The position numbers and the translations under genes are program-made. From NCBI RefSeq assembly GCF_027859255.1, contig NZ_JAQHXR010000002.1, positions 310,001-374,000 of the forward strand: DNA of 64,000 bases, written 5' to 3'. Positions 18,820 to 27,870 of this stretch are shown here, in pieces (the first letter of the stretch is position 1; the number at the start of each line of letters is the position of its first letter). Source of the stretch: Helicobacter ibis. Its GTDB lineage: Bacteria; Campylobacterota; Campylobacteria; Campylobacterales; Helicobacteraceae. The notes beneath the pieces were generated by a model that saw only the letters and a list, made by a program, of their open reading frames with translations, had not been told where the DNA came from and did not search any database.

Positions 18820-19290
18820 TTTTAGGGCTTCATTATCCATAATCCCTATTCCTTTATTTAGCGTATCTTGTGCAATATCTTTTGCAGCTTGCAGTGAATG
18901 CATTTTATAAGTTCCACATTGTAATTCATTTGCCTCTGGAATCTCATTTACCTTCAAAATATCTCTCATACTATCTTCCCATGCTTTTTTTACAGATTCT
19001 GCTGTTGGCTTACCTATTAAGCTCATATAAAATCCTGTTCTACAACCCATAGGAGAAATATCGATAATCTCGACACTATCGCTATTTAAATGATCTCTCA
19101 TAAACCCTGCAAATAAATGCTCTAATGTATGTATCCCCTCTTGACTTAAAATTTCAACATTTGGCTTACAAAATCTCAAATCAAATACACTAATCTCATC
19201 TCCTTTTGGAGTGTGCATAACCTTCCCTAGCCTAACTGCAGGAGCTGGCATTTTTTTATGATCAACTTTAAAACTATCTAATAGTGGCAT
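18805..19290 (-). CDS. luxS: S-ribosylhomocysteine lyase
   Basis: LuxS splits S-ribosylhomocysteine into homocysteine and the AI-2 precursor DPD, serving methyl-cycle recycling and quorum signalling. The 161-residue protein has the metal motif HTLEH near residue 57, the catalytic Cys in [10 protein letters not shown], and the C-terminal CGTYKMHSL that provides the third metal ligand region. Length is normal. It is transcribed from its own extended -10 promoter just upstream and ends in the bidirectional terminator. Confidence 0.95.
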   Translation of the reverse strand: MPLLDSFKVDHKKMPAPAVRLGKVMHTPKGDEISVFDLRFCKPNVEILSQEGIHTLEHLFAGFMRDHLNSDSVEIIDISPMGCRTGFYMSLIGKPTAESVKKAWEDSMRDILKVNEIPEANELQCGTYKMHSLQAAKDIAQDTLNKGIGIMDNEALKLNIA

Positions 19291-19321
19291 AATACTTCCT
19301 TTGTTAAATTTATTTTTATTG

Positions 19322-19330
19322 ATTATAACA
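19322..19330 (-). promoter_or_regulatory. Extended -10 promoter of luxS
   Basis: On the minus strand the sequence reads TGTTATAAT, a TG-N-TATAAT extended -10. It lies about 31 nt before the luxS ATG in the 45-bp gap after the alcohol dehydrogenase gene. This suggests luxS is transcribed independently. Confidence 0.6.
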
Positions 19331-19335
19331 AAACT

Positions 19336-20427
19336 TTAGCCCTCCAAACTCTTCATATCAATGACATAGCGAAATTTCGCCTTGCCATTTGTTAAGTTTT
19401 CATAAGCTTCATTGATTTGCGTAATGTTTATAATTTCTGTCTCTGGATATATTTTATGTTTCAAAGAAAAATCCATCATCTCTTGTGTTTCTTTGATTCC
19501 GCCAATTAGTGAGCCATATACCTTCTTATTTGCAGCAAATACAAGTCTTGTAAGATCAGTTGGAATTGTCTCTCCAACAGGTGGAAGCCCAACTATTGCT
19601 AACTCACCGCCATTTTTTAGTAAATTTACATATTCCATAGGATCGTATCTTGTAGGAATAGTTGAGATAATTAGATCAAATCTCTCACTTACATTTTGTG
19701 TAGAATCATAAAGCTTTGCTACTCCAAGTTCTCTTGCTTCTTCTTCTTTGTTTTTATTTCTTGCAAAGACATAAACTTCTGCACCCATTTGCAAAGCATA
19801 TTTTACAGCCATTACACCAAGTCCGCCAAATCCAGCTACTGCGACTTTATCTCCCTTTTTGACCCCACTAAATTTAAGCGGAGAATAAGTTGTAATCCCA
19901 GCACAAAGAAGAGGTGCAACTTTATCAAGCGGTGCATCTTGTGGGACATTAATAGCAAACTTTTCACTCACCACGATATTATTAGAATACCCTCCAAAAG
20001 TAGGCTCATCATTATGGAAGCAATCTTTGCAATCATAAGTAAAAACTACCTTGCCATTTTCGCAAAATTGCTCATTACTAGCCTTGCATGCCTCGCATTC
20101 TCCACAAGAATTCACCATGCAACCAACTCCTGCATAATCCCCCACTTTAAACTTGCTTACCTTTTTACCCACTGCAACTACTCTTCCTGCTATCTCATGC
20201 CCTGGCACCATTGGATAGATTCCCTCTCTCCACTCACTTCTAGCAGAGTGGATATCACTATGGCAGATTCCAGCATATAAAATTTCAATTAAAATATCAC
20301 TCTCCCCCATTGCGTGGCGTGAGAAAGAAAAAGGCTTAAAAGTATCACTCTTATGTGCAACTGCATAGCCTTTAGCACTTATTCTCTTACCTTCTTTTGC
20401 TTCTTGTAAATTAGAATCTAAAAGCAT
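19336..20427 (-). CDS. Zinc-dependent NAD(P) alcohol dehydrogenase (CAD-like)
   Basis: A 363-residue medium-chain dehydrogenase resembling the cinnamyl-alcohol-dehydrogenase group, which reduces aldehydes with NADPH. Catalytic zinc residues lie in GICHSDIHSARSEW and PGHEIAGRV. Structural zinc cysteines are in CGECEACKASNEQFC. The Rossmann loop is VAGFGGLGVMAVKYA. H. pylori has a related enzyme. It lies on the same strand upstream of luxS but has its own promoter. Physiological substrate is not evident. Confidence 0.88.
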   Translation of the reverse strand: MLLDSNLQEAKEGKRISAKGYAVAHKSDTFKPFSFSRHAMGESDILIEILYAGICHSDIHSARSEWREGIYPMVPGHEIAGRVVAVGKKVSKFKVGDYAGVGCMVNSCGECEACKASNEQFCENGKVVFTYDCKDCFHNDEPTFGGYSNNIVVSEKFAINVPQDAPLDKVAPLLCAGITTYSPLKFSGVKKGDKVAVAGFGGLGVMAVKYALQMGAEVYVFARNKNKEEEARELGVAKLYDSTQNVSERFDLIISTIPTRYDPMEYVNLLKNGGELAIVGLPPVGETIPTDLTRLVFAANKKVYGSLIGGIKETQEMMDFSLKHKIYPETEIINITQINEAYENLTNGKAKFRYVIDMKSLEG

Positions 20428-20459
20428 ATTAACTCCTTAAAAAATAAAATAACATTGTA

Positions 20460-20490
20460 ATTATAAAGTATGAGAGTAACTATCAGTCAA
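20460..20490 (-). promoter_or_regulatory. Promoter of the alcohol dehydrogenase gene
   Basis: Minus strand TTGACT (20490-20485) and TATAAT (20465-20460) are separated by 19 nt, about 33 nt before the ATG. A recognisable -35 is uncommon in this genus. Confidence 0.5.
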
Positions 20491-20579
20491 GATAAACTTA
20501 TAAACTAATAACAAAATTAAGCTACTTTTTAAATCAAAAGTAATAATCTAATGTTCAACTAAAAAATAAGGAGGAAATT

Positions 20580-21632
20580 ATGTTTTTTAGGATAATGTTA
20601 GGAGTTGTATTAATGCTTACAATGGGAGTTTCTGCATTTGCTAAGCCAAATGTAGTAATATTAGCCACAGGTGGAACAATAGCAGGAGAAGCTAAAAGTG
20701 AATTAGCAACAACAGGCTATAAAGCTGGTAGTCTTGGTGTAGATGTGCTAATTAATGCTGTGCCAGATTTGGTAAATATCGCAAATATAAGTGGAGAGCA
20801 AATTGCAAATATAGATAGCTCAAATATGACTGATGAAATTTGGCTAAAACTAGCAAATAGAATAAACACTTTACTAAAAGATTCAAAAGTAGATGGAATT
20901 GTAATTACTCATGGAACTGATACTATGGAAGAGACTGCTTATTTTCTAAATTTAGTAGTAAAGAGTAATAAACCAGTTGTTCTTGTAGGTGCTATGAGAC
21001 CAGCAACTGCTATAAGTGCTGATGGACCTAAGAATCTATACAATGCAGTTGCACTTGCTAGTTCAAAAGAAGCAAAAGACAAAGGCGTAATGATAGCCAT
21101 GAATGATAAAGTGTATTCTGCAAGAGAAGTTACAAAAACTCATACTTTAAATGTAGAGACATTTAAAGCACCAAATAGTGGAGAGATAGCATACATAGTT
21201 GATGGTAAAGTATTTTTTAATTCAAATAGCATAAAACTACATACTAAAAAATCTCCATTTGATATAAAGGGTTTAAAAGCTTTACCAAAAGTTGATATTG
21301 TATATACATACTCAAATGATGGTTCAAAAGTTGCAGTTGAAGCATTCTTAAATTCTGGTTCAAAAGGGATTGTAGTAGCTGGTAGCGGTGCTGGAAGCAT
21401 ACATGAAAACCAAAAGAATTATCTAATAGAACTACTAAAAGATAAAAAAATAGTAGTAGCAAAAAGTAGTAGAGTTGGTTCTGGTTTAGTGCCTCTAAGT
21501 GCTGAAGAAGTAGAACAAGGATTTGTTAGTGCAAACAATCTAAACCCACAAAAAGCAAGGGTCCTTTTAATGTTGGCACTAACGAAAACAACAGATCCAA
21601 AAGAAATTAATAAGATTTTTGAACAATATTAA
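20580..21632 (+). CDS. ansA: Type II L-asparaginase, periplasmic
   Basis: This converts asparagine (and often glutamine) to the acid and ammonia in the periplasm. The 350-residue precursor has a signal peptide (about 1-21, ending SAFA). The catalytic Thr loop is LATGGTIAGEA and the second active-site loop is THGTDTMEETAYFL. An internal segment LVGAMRPATAISADGP is also diagnostic. The start ATG follows AAGGAGG closely. Its TAA shares an A with the ATG of a phase-variable gene, so translation of that gene is probably coupled to it. Confidence 0.93.
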   Translation: MFFRIMLGVVLMLTMGVSAFAKPNVVILATGGTIAGEAKSELATTGYKAGSLGVDVLINAVPDLVNIANISGEQIANIDSSNMTDEIWLKLANRINTLLKDSKVDGIVITHGTDTMEETAYFLNLVVKSNKPVVLVGAMRPATAISADGPKNLYNAVALASSKEAKDKGVMIAMNDKVYSAREVTKTHTLNVETFKAPNSGEIAYIVDGKVFFNSNSIKLHTKKSPFDIKGLKALPKVDIVYTYSNDGSKVAVEAFLNSGSKGIVVAGSGAGSIHENQKNYLIELLKDKKIVVAKSSRVGSGLVPLSAEEVEQGFVSANNLNPQKARVLLMLALTKTTDPKEINKIFEQY

Positions 21633-23012
21633 TGAATAACTATAATGCCCTATATCTCCAACTAGCTAAAACCAAGTGGGGGGGGGGGGCAAAATATAAT
21701 AAGAGATGGAATCTCTTTTAATGTTGCAGATTCAATAATAAGATATAAAAATGAAGTCATAAAATGGCTAAACTCAGATGATTTTAAAGAATATGAGAAT
21801 CTAAAATATCCACCACTAATAAATCCAAGTACCATAAACTATAAAACGCTAAATGCAAGTGATGCATATTTTCTAAATATACCACTGCCAAATTATTTTA
21901 ACTTTATATGCTTTGGAAGTCATGGCGTAGGATTTACCGCATTAAAATATTTTTTAAAATTATGTGATTGCATAGAAATAGATAGCTATCAGATTGACAA
22001 TTCCTATCATACATATGTAGCACTATACAATCAGTTAATACACTTTAATAACAAACAAGCAAACAATAAAACTTGCTATATCTCACTTAGGAATCTAATA
22101 ACAGATTCTGATAAAATTTACCATTTAATACCAAAAAGCAAAGCATTAAGTCTAATATCAGACCCAATAAACATGCTAAAGACATATCTAAACAACAAAA
22201 CACAAAACACAATTTTTAAAATGATAAATCTAACTTATAATCCAAAAATGATAGCTCAAAATATTATTAAATACGGATTTATAAATGATTTACAGGAAAC
22301 TCCAAGCACAAATTTAGCTCCATTTTGGATTTTTTATCGTTTTATGACATTTCATGATAGCCTATTAGAAAATCATCTAAAAGTTGATACACACTATGTA
22401 GATGTGAGTCAAATTACAGGAAACAAGACATTTAAGACAATAAAAGCACTAGCAGAAAAGTTTAAATTCAATCCACCAAAAGAACAAGACAAAAATGAAT
22501 TTTGCAAAAAAATCTCAACTTACAATGGATTTTTACCAATAAACATAATGTTACACCAAAATGATTTAGAACTAATCAAACAATATGGATTTTGTAATAA
22601 TTCTAATAGTTTAAACAACAACGACATAATTTGCATACAATTAACCACGAAATTTGAACTTCAAGCAAATATGATTGATATTACAAATGCTCTTTCTCTA
22701 AATTTAGGTGATATTGTAGTTGCTATAGATCATAATAATTATAATTTGCTTGCAAATAATGTTCTATTAGCTACAGAAGCTAGTAACTATATACGAATCT
22801 TGGCTAGAGAAATAGAAAATCAGTTGGAAATAGAAAATCAAAAAAGAATAGATATAAAGCACATTTTAGAATACCTAAAAAACAACAAAGAAATTAAAGA
22901 TGTATTTTACAAAACTATAAAATCACATATAAAAAATATAGAAAGCACACAACCAAAGATGATAGATTCTTGGAGCGAATACAATAAATTCTTAAAATTA
23001 ACTTCTCATTAA
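21632..23012 (+). pseudogene. Phase-variable gene (DUF2972/617-family-like), OFF in this sequence
   Basis: From ATG 21632 (overlapping the ansA stop) the frame reads MNNYNALYLQLAKTKW, then enters 12 G at 21678-21689 and stops at a TAA after about 29 codons. Removing one G restores a 459-codon frame to 23012: QNIIRDGISFNVADSI, LPNYFNFICFGSHGVGF, KIYHLIPKSK, LISDPINMLKTY. The pattern recalls the poly-G DUF2972 or '617' family near Campylobacter flagellin glycosylation genes, of unknown biochemistry. The RDP-like loop suggests a nucleotide-binding or sulfotransferase-like fold (weak). Its 3' end overlaps gpsA (opposite strand) by 15 bp. Confidence 0.75.
21678..21689 (+). repeat. Poly-G tract (12 G), phase-variation switch
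   Basis: An uninterrupted run of 12 G inside codons 16-20 of the gene at 21632. Eleven or fourteen G would be in frame with the long downstream reading frame, and twelve is not. Confidence 0.9.
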
Positions 23013-23882
23013 ATCTTTCATTGAATCTATAGGATTCTTTCCATCTAATATAAATGCAACCTCACTTGCAATAGGTGTGTAAATATTATGCTTTTTTGAT
23101 AGATTCTCTATCTCTCTAGCACTATATACACCCTCTGCTACTTCGCCTAAAGCTTCTAGTATTTCTCCTAATGGTTTATTCTCTGCCAATCCTAAACCAA
23201 CTCTAAAATTCCTAGACAATGTAGAGCTAGCAGTCAAAAATAAATCACCTGCACCAGAAAGCCCTAGAAATGTATCACTCTTCGCCCCAAAGAACTCACC
23301 AAACCGACTCATCTCAACCAAACCACGCGAAAGTAAAGAAGCCCTAGCATTAGCACCTAATTTCAAACCTTCAACAATACCACTTGCAATAGCAACTACA
23401 TTTTTATAAGCTCCACATATCTCCCCACCAATTATGTCTGTAACTGCATAAGGTTTTATAAAATCAGGAAACAAAGATAGCCATTTTTTTGAATCTTCTA
23501 TATCTTTAGAGTGTATATTTAATGCACAGGGAAGCCCTTCTCTGACCTCTTTTGCAAAACTGGGACCGGCTAGAAAGCTAACATGTGCATTTGGATAATA
23601 TTTATCAAAAATATCACTCACAAAAAGTCCATTATAGATTCCTTTAGAAGCAACTAAGATTTTTGAATCTTGTGGAAGAGGATTGCTTGATAACCATGAA
23701 TCTAAAGCAGAAGTAGCAATTGCAACGACAAACATATCGCTCTTTTGTGCTTGTTTCAAGTTTATTTGTGATTCTAAATTTAGATTTCTCCTTGAAACTA
23801 TGTAACATTGATTGTTTGTACCAAAAGCATAATGCAATGCTAATCCCCAAGCTCCGCCACCAAAGACACTTATTTTTGCCAT
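22998..23882 (-). CDS. gpsA: Glycerol-3-phosphate dehydrogenase [NAD(P)+]
   Basis: GpsA reduces dihydroxyacetone phosphate to sn-glycerol-3-phosphate for phospholipid synthesis. The 294-residue protein begins ISVFGGGAWGLALHYA (Rossmann loop). It has VASKGIYNG, FLAGPSFAKEVREG and the catalytic Lys region CGAYKNVVAIASGI, and then GLSGAGDLFLTASS. It is slightly shorter than E. coli GpsA but complete. Its end overlaps the phase-variable gene on the other strand, and it diverges from fliI. Confidence 0.94.
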   Translation of the reverse strand: MAKISVFGGGAWGLALHYAFGTNNQCYIVSRRNLNLESQINLKQAQKSDMFVVAIATSALDSWLSSNPLPQDSKILVASKGIYNGLFVSDIFDKYYPNAHVSFLAGPSFAKEVREGLPCALNIHSKDIEDSKKWLSLFPDFIKPYAVTDIIGGEICGAYKNVVAIASGIVEGLKLGANARASLLSRGLVEMSRFGEFFGAKSDTFLGLSGAGDLFLTASSTLSRNFRVGLGLAENKPLGEILEALGEVAEGVYSAREIENLSKKHNIYTPIASEVAFILDGKNPIDSMKDLMRS

Positions 23883-23964
23883 ATAAATCCTTAAAGTTAA
23901 TGCTCTAATTTTAATAAAAATATACTAAAATCTCACTTCTAATCTAAAAACTAAAGAGATTCCC

Positions 23965-25263
23965 ATGTCCATATTAAGCTTAAAAGACAGATTAAACAAC
24001 CTAAATCTATCTCCAGTATTTGGAGTGATAATAAAAGTCGAACAAGGATTCTTGTTAGCAAATGGGTTATCTCCAAGAATTGGAGATATTGTAAAAATAG
24101 TAAATGAATATGGAAGCTCCATGGGAATGGTAACAAGCTTAGAAGAAAATAGCTTTAAAATTACACCTTTTTCATTTGTTGAAGGAACCAAGGTTGGAGA
24201 TAAGGTCTATTTAAATACAAAAGGTTTGCAAATACCTGTTGGACCCCAGATTCTAGGTAGGGTTATAAACCCACTAGGCGAACCAATAGATGGTAAAGGT
24301 GAATTAAGGGCTGAAGCGTCAATGCCAATAATACGACCACCTATTGCAGCAATGAAGCGTGGAATGATAGATGAAGTCTTTAGCGTTGGGGTTAAAAGTA
24401 TAGATGGGCTTCTAACTTGTGGCAAAGGGCAAAAGCTAGGAATCTTTGCAGGAAGCGGAGTTGGTAAATCAACTCTAATGGGAATGATAGTAAGAGGAGC
24501 ACAAGCAAAAATTAAAGTAGTAGCACTAATTGGAGAGAGAGGTAGAGAAGTCCCAGAATTTGTAGAAAAAAATCTAGGAGGAGATCTAACTGATACAGTA
24601 CTTATTGTAGCTACAAGTGATGATTCACCTTTGATGCGTAAATATGGTGCATTTGCCGCTATGAGTGTTGCAGAATATTTCAAAGCAAAAGGCGAAGATG
24701 TTTTATTTATCATGGATTCTGTTACACGATTTGCTATGGCACAAAGAGAGATTGGGCTAGCATTAGGAGAACCACCAACAAGCAAGGGTTATCCACCTTC
24801 TGTGCTAACACTTCTTCCACAACTAATGGAAAGAGCAGGAAAGGAAGAAGGTCATGGCTCAATTACAGCGTATTTTACGGTGCTTGTAGAGGGTGATGAT
24901 ATGAGCGATCCTATAGCAGATCAAAGCAGAAGTATTTTAGATGGACATATCGTGCTTGATAGAAGCCTTACAGACTTTGGAATTTATCCACCTATAAATG
25001 TGCTAAACTCTGCTTCAAGACTTATGGGAGATGTAGCAAACAAAGAACACATTGAAGCTGCAAGAAAATTTAGAAGACTATATTCTATGCTAAAAGAAAA
25101 TGAGGTATTAATAAGAATTGGAGCATATCAAAGCGGGAATGATAAAGAACTAGATGAAGCTATAAGTAAAAAAGAAGGAATGGAAAATTTCCTAAAACAA
25201 AATAATGATGAATCTATAAGCTATGAAGATAGTGTAAATATGTTAATAGAGTTAATGAAATAA
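23965..25263 (+). CDS. fliI: Flagellum-specific export ATPase
   Basis: FliI is the hexameric ATPase that feeds flagellar substrates to the export gate. The 432-residue protein has Walker A GIFAGSGVGKSTLMG, Walker B LFIMDSVTRFAMAQ and the type III ATPase signature LALGEPPTSKGYPPSV. It diverges from gpsA across 82 bp with AT-rich -10-like hexamers (TATACT, TAAAAT). trxA follows from its own promoter. Confidence 0.96.
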   Translation: MSILSLKDRLNNLNLSPVFGVIIKVEQGFLLANGLSPRIGDIVKIVNEYGSSMGMVTSLEENSFKITPFSFVEGTKVGDKVYLNTKGLQIPVGPQILGRVINPLGEPIDGKGELRAEASMPIIRPPIAAMKRGMIDEVFSVGVKSIDGLLTCGKGQKLGIFAGSGVGKSTLMGMIVRGAQAKIKVVALIGERGREVPEFVEKNLGGDLTDTVLIVATSDDSPLMRKYGAFAAMSVAEYFKAKGEDVLFIMDSVTRFAMAQREIGLALGEPPTSKGYPPSVLTLLPQLMERAGKEEGHGSITAYFTVLVEGDDMSDPIADQSRSILDGHIVLDRSLTDFGIYPPINVLNSASRLMGDVANKEHIEAARKFRRLYSMLKENEVLIRIGAYQSGNDKELDEAISKKEGMENFLKQNNDESISYEDSVNMLIELMK

Positions 25264-25294
25264 AATTTCTTACAAATTTTTAAGTTATTATTTG

Positions 25295-25300
25295 TATAAT
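25295..25300 (+). promoter_or_regulatory. Promoter -10 of trxA
   Basis: TATAAT preceded by TTTG lies 35 nt before the trxA ATG, in the 71-bp gap after fliI. AAGGAGA follows as Shine-Dalgarno. This points to a separate trxA-trxB-dapB-purF transcript. Confidence 0.55.
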
Positions 25301-25334
25301 TGACCGATAAAAATTATTATTTAAGGAGATACTC

Positions 25335-25652
25335 ATGGCTGGTTACATAGAGCTTACAGAAGAAAATTATGATGAAACCATAAAAGATGGTGTTGTGTTG
25401 GTTGATTTTTGGGCACCTTGGTGCGGTCCGTGCAGAATGATAGCACCCGTAATAGATAAACTTGCTCAAGATTATGCTGGTAAGGCTAAAATTTGCAAAG
25501 TAAATACTGATGAACATCAAGATTTAGCTTCAAAATTTGGAATAAGATCAATCCCTACTATATACTTCTATAAAGATGGACAAAAAATAGATGAAATGAT
25601 TGGTGCATCTTCAGAGCAAGATCTAAAAAATAAACTTGACGATCTAATCTAA
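25335..25652 (+). CDS. trxA: Thioredoxin
   Basis: The cytoplasmic thiol-disulfide carrier for ribonucleotide reductase, peroxiredoxins and others. The 105 residues contain VDFWAPWCGPCRM (active site WCGPC) and the cis-Pro segment IRSIPTIYFYKDG. It is followed by a small membrane protein and then its reductase trxB, so both halves of the system are co-transcribed. Confidence 0.96.
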   Translation: MAGYIELTEENYDETIKDGVVLVDFWAPWCGPCRMIAPVIDKLAQDYAGKAKICKVNTDEHQDLASKFGIRSIPTIYFYKDGQKIDEMIGASSEQDLKNKLDDLI

Positions 25653-25669
25653 ATAAAGGAGGCTGGGAT

Positions 25670-26143
25670 ATGAAGAAATGTTGTCCCGGCTTTCCTATTG
25701 CTTTTATTATTGTTTTTGCAATAATGATTTTTCTTTATTATAGATACTCTTTTTTATCTGTTTCGCATATTAACTTTTCTATAGATTCATTTTATGCAAG
25801 CAAGAATGACAAATTAGAACTATTTATCCCAAAGGATAAGAGTTATAATTTGTGCTTTTATAGCTCATATATAGAATCTTATAAGGATTTTTTGGCAAAA
25901 AACTTGCAATCTAATAATGCCAATATACTAGCAATTGACTTTTATCAGTTAGCAAACAATGATGATAATAGAATTGTTGATTTGAAAATAAGCACGAATC
26001 TAATGTTAAAACTAATTTTTGAGTTCGACATAAAAGATATGCCAAAATGCTTCAATATAGAGGCAAATGCAGATAATAAGATGATTTATAAAAGTTACAA
26101 AAATGATGGATTTTATAAATTGATAAACTTTAGAAAGGAATGA
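25670..26143 (+). CDS. Unknown membrane-anchored protein between trxA and trxB
   Basis: I do not recognise a named family. The 157-residue product begins MKKCCPGFP, then a single membrane helix (about 9-26). About 130 residues follow, probably outside the cytoplasm, rich in Asn, Lys and aromatic residues. Four Cys occur (two in the CC near the start, one in NLCFYSS, one in MPKCFNI). It starts 17 nt after trxA with an AAGGAGG Shine-Dalgarno, and its TGA overlaps an ATG just before trxB. A redox-related role is suggested only by its position. Confidence 0.7.
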   Translation: MKKCCPGFPIAFIIVFAIMIFLYYRYSFLSVSHINFSIDSFYASKNDKLELFIPKDKSYNLCFYSSYIESYKDFLAKNLQSNNANILAIDFYQLANNDDNRIVDLKISTNLMLKLIFEFDIKDMPKCFNIEANADNKMIYKSYKNDGFYKLINFRKE

Positions 26144-26145
26144 CA

Positions 26146-27084
26146 ATGCTTGATTTAGCGATAATTGGTGGAGGTCCAGCTGGTCTTAGTGCTGGTTTGT
26201 ATGCGACAAGAGGCGGCTTAAAAGAAGTTGTAATGTTTGAAAAAGGAATGCCCGGAGGACAAATTACTTCAAGTAGTGAATTAGAAAACTATCCCGGTGT
26301 AGCTGAAGTAAAAAGTGGATTTGACTTCATGATACCTTGGCAGGAGCAATGTTTTAGATTCGGGCTAAAACACGAAATGAAAGAAGTAAAAAGAGTAGAA
26401 AGAAAAGATAAACATTTTGTTGTAATATTCAATGATGATAGTAGTGTTGAGGCAAAATCTGTAATTGTAGCAACAGGTGGTAGCCCTAAGAGGTCTGGAA
26501 TTAATGGTGAAGATACATATTGGGGAAAAGGTGTTAGCTCTTGTGCAACTTGCGATGGATTCTTCTATAAAAATAAAGAAGTTGCCGTTCTAGGCGGTGG
26601 TGATACTGCATTAGAAGAATCCATACATCTAGCTAAAATATGCTCAAAAGTAACCCTAATACATAGAAGAAACGAATTTAGAGCATCTCCTGTAACGGTT
26701 GAGAGACTAAAAAAAGAATCTAAAATTGAAGTATTAACTCCTTATGAAATTACCGAAATATGCGGAGATAATAGTGGTGTTAATGGGCTAAAAATAAAAA
26801 ATTTAGAAAATGGAAATCAAAGCGAATTAAGCATAGCAGGAATCTTTGTTCTAATTGGCTATAATATCAATAATTCTGTATTGCAACAAACAGATGGAAG
26901 TATGCTATGCGAAGTAAATCAATATGGCAACGCTAAGGTTAATCTAAAAATGGAAACAAATGTTCCTGGATTATTTATAGCTGGTGATTTAAGAGAAGAT
27001 TCACCAAAACAAGTGGTATGTGCCGCTTCTGATGGTGCTATTGCTGCACTTAGCGTATTAGAATATATTGAGCATACAAAATAG
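26146..27084 (+). CDS. trxB: Thioredoxin reductase
   Basis: This flavoprotein reduces thioredoxin with NADPH. I prefer the ATG at 26146, which has AAAGGA at good spacing. An ATG at 26140 abuts the Shine-Dalgarno. The 312 residues have the FAD loop [14 protein letters not shown], the redox pair [11 protein letters not shown], the NAD(P) loop [12 protein letters not shown] and the terminal FAD motif [10 protein letters not shown]. pylori has the same trxA-trxB pairing without the extra gene between (recalled). Confidence 0.95.
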   Translation: MLDLAIIGGGPAGLSAGLYATRGGLKEVVMFEKGMPGGQITSSSELENYPGVAEVKSGFDFMIPWQEQCFRFGLKHEMKEVKRVERKDKHFVVIFNDDSSVEAKSVIVATGGSPKRSGINGEDTYWGKGVSSCATCDGFFYKNKEVAVLGGGDTALEESIHLAKICSKVTLIHRRNEFRASPVTVERLKKESKIEVLTPYEITEICGDNSGVNGLKIKNLENGNQSELSIAGIFVLIGYNINNSVLQQTDGSMLCEVNQYGNAKVNLKMETNVPGLFIAGDLREDSPKQVVCAASDGAIAALSVLEYIEHTK

Positions 27085-27093
27085 GAGGTATAT

Positions 27094-27861
27094 ATGTTAA
27101 AAATTGGTGTTTTTGGTGCTGGTGGTAGAGTTGGCAAGCTTGTTGCCGAACTCTCTTCTAATAGAGATGATGTAAAACTAGAGGTAGTATATGCCAGAAA
27201 AGAGCTTGACTTCTCAGTAAAACCTGAAACTCTAATTACTAGCGATTTAAATGTGCTATTAGATAGTTGTGAAGTCGTAATAGACTTCACAACACCAGAA
27301 GGCACAAACAAATTACTAGAAGTAGCACTAAATAGACCAAAGCCAATGGTAATAGGCACAACCGGCTTAGAAGAAAACCATAAACATTTAATTAAAGAAG
27401 CCTCCCAAAAAATGCCTATTTTATGTGCTACTAACATGTCATTTAGCGTGGCTATTTTAAACAAAGTAGCAAGTTTGGTAGCACATGCACTAAGAGACTA
27501 TGACATAGAAATAGTAGAAACTCATCACAAGCATAAAGTCGATTCTCCAAGTGGAACTGCACTAAAACTTGCTTCCAGCTGTGCAAAGGCTAGGAATTTA
27601 TCATTAGATAAAGTCATGGTAAATGGTAGAAGCGGAAGAATTGGTGAAAGAAATAAAGATGAAATAGGCGTTATGGCTCTAAGAGGTGGAGATGTTGCTG
27701 GGATTCATAGTGTTAATTTCTATGGAGATGGAGAATATTTAGAATTAAAACACACAGCAACTTCAAGAAATATTTTTGCAATAGGTGCAATAAAGGCTGC
27801 AATTTGGCTAAAAAATCAACCAAATGGGCTATATAGCATTGACGATTCTTTAGATATATAG
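27094..27861 (+). CDS. dapB: 4-hydroxy-tetrahydrodipicolinate reductase
   Basis: DapB catalyses the second committed step of lysine/meso-diaminopimelate synthesis, which feeds both protein and cell-wall synthesis. The 255-residue protein has the nucleotide loop KIGVFGAGGRVGKLV, the catalytic and substrate motif ETHHKHKVDSPSGTA, and VIDFTTPEG. The start ATG follows AGGAGG at 9 nt after trxB. purF follows after 9 nt. Length is normal. Confidence 0.95.
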   Translation: MLKIGVFGAGGRVGKLVAELSSNRDDVKLEVVYARKELDFSVKPETLITSDLNVLLDSCEVVIDFTTPEGTNKLLEVALNRPKPMVIGTTGLEENHKHLIKEASQKMPILCATNMSFSVAILNKVASLVAHALRDYDIEIVETHHKHKVDSPSGTALKLASSCAKARNLSLDKVMVNGRSGRIGERNKDEIGVMALRGGDVAGIHSVNFYGDGEYLELKHTATSRNIFAIGAIKAAIWLKNQPNGLYSIDDSLDI

Positions 27862-27870
27862 GTGTTGTAA

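Noticed and set aside
19696-20280. Plus-strand open frame of 194 codons
   Set aside because: It lies wholly antisense to the well-supported alcohol dehydrogenase gene, and its residue composition is not protein-like.
22173-23012. 279-residue frame from 22173 as a separate gene
   Set aside because: The same frame extends upstream without stops to the poly-G tract at 21690, so it is the body of the phase-variable gene.
23883-23964. Sigma-54 (-24/-12) promoter for fliI
   Set aside because: No GG-N10-GC element found in the gap; -10-like hexamers of the vegetative type are present instead.
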